A DNA stretch of 6,489 nt from Polyangia bacterium. Its GTDB lineage: Bacteria > Myxococcota_A > Polyangia > Polyangiales > Polyangiaceae. Shown in pieces: positions 6,105 to 6,489 of the stretch. The notes below the pieces were generated by a model. The model saw nothing but the letters and a program-made list of their open reading frames with translations, had not been told where the DNA came from and did no database searches. Numbering within the stretch: the stretch's first letter is position 1; every line of letters starts with the position of its first letter. The DNA is taken from NCBI GenBank assembly GCA_030433055.1, contig JAUILJ010000481.1, forward strand, positions 1 to 6,489, given 5' to 3'. Position numbers and translations under genes: made by a program.

Positions 6105-6489
6105 TCAGTTGAGCTCGGGGTGCTCCGGGACGCCGGCGAGCAGGCGGTAATACGGCCCCATCCCACAGAGGATCTCGCCCCACATCGCCTCGCCCGCGTC
6201 ACCGCTCGCGACGCGCGCCACCGGCTTGCTGGTGATCCATGAGCGGCGCTGCAGTTCGGACTCGAGCTGGCCTTCGCTCCACCCCGCGTAGCCGACGAAG
6301 GCGCGGACCTGGAAGCCTTCGCGCAGCCGGTGCAGCGCCTCCTCCGACGAGAGATGCGTGTCGTAGTCGAGCTCGCCCTTGTCCGCGCGCCAGGTCAGAG
6401 ACGCGAAAGAAAGCTGATCCTGCGCCACCGGACCGCCGACGAAGACCGGCAGGTCGCCGAGTTCCCGCATGCTCTCGATCTGCAGCAGA
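6105..6489 (-). CDS. YqgE/AlgH family protein (partial, N-terminus beyond right edge)
   Basis: The final 127 residues of a protein of the UPF0301/DUF179 family, whose members are about 190 residues. Recognised by VFVGGPVAQDQLSF (the family's GGP motif after a short strand), by AFVGYAGWSEGQLESELQRRSWI, the most conserved block, and by the trailing MWGEILCGMG segment. The frame is open through the right edge, so the internal Met at 6470 is not the start. The biochemical role is not established; AlgH was named from alginate regulation in Pseudomonas, and no such genes are seen here. It is probably the first visible gene of an operon with the downstream esterase, since no terminator lies in the 54-base gap. 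Family assignment is confident, function is not. Confidence 0.9.
   Translation of the reverse strand, partial: LLQIESMRELGDLPVFVGGPVAQDQLSFASLTWRADKGELDYDTHLSSEEALHRLREGFQVRAFVGYAGWSEGQLESELQRRSWITSKPVARVASGDAGEAMWGEILCGMGPYYRLLAGVPEHPELN

Noticed and set aside
5023..6183. A 386-codon minus-strand open frame overlapping the esterase.
   Set aside because: Arg/Pro/Gly-rich translation in a different frame from the esterase, which has a full catalytic triad and signal peptide. It also overlaps the end of the yqgE-like gene.

Overview
High-GC bacterial DNA carrying five coding regions, two of them cut by the window edges. The overall look is of an environmental, probably metagenome-derived, Gram-negative genome. 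The left third carries a minus-strand histidine ammonia-lyase (hutH, C-terminus off the left edge) and, divergent from it, a secreted Pro/Ala-rich outer-membrane-type protein. From memory that protein resembles a family found in Myxococcota. The right half carries a plus-strand PPP-type metallophosphatase. Facing it is a minus-strand pair: a YqgE/AlgH-family gene (N-terminus off the right edge), then a secreted alpha/beta-hydrolase esterase with a C-terminal jelly-roll-like domain. The esterase-plus-jelly-roll layout recalls Planctomycetota/Verrucomicrobiota, though this is inference from sequence style only.

The most striking object is the reading frame ending at 2971. Its first ~330 residues (from the GTG at 1526) are a signal peptide, an acidic Pro/Ala linker and the start of a beta-barrel-like outer-membrane protein. 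Its last ~145 residues are an unmistakable aconitase swivel (C-terminal) domain, with no trace of the iron-sulfur catalytic core. The switch falls around 2504-2533 and coincides with a jump in third-position GC. The left and right halves may therefore come from different genomes, joined by assembly or, less likely, by recombination. A genuine domain fusion is possible but biologically odd, because the half-barrel is cut off and the aconitase domain cannot work alone.

Between the fused frame and the phosphatase lie ~750 bp without a recognisable gene (2972-3722). They hold a cluster of nested inverted repeats (3011-3180) and two divergent copies of a 'TGTCAyCCTGA...AAGGrCC' intergenic repeat motif (3233-3262 minus, 3329-3366 plus), then unassigned sequence ending in a plausible promoter for the phosphatase. 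The 4410-4631 gap separates the convergent phosphatase and esterase genes and shows no convincing terminator.

No shared pathway links the genes. HutH belongs to histidine degradation, but no other hut gene is visible. The only likely operon is yqgE-like followed by the esterase (54 bp apart, same strand). No tRNA, rRNA, CRISPR array or transposase was recognised.
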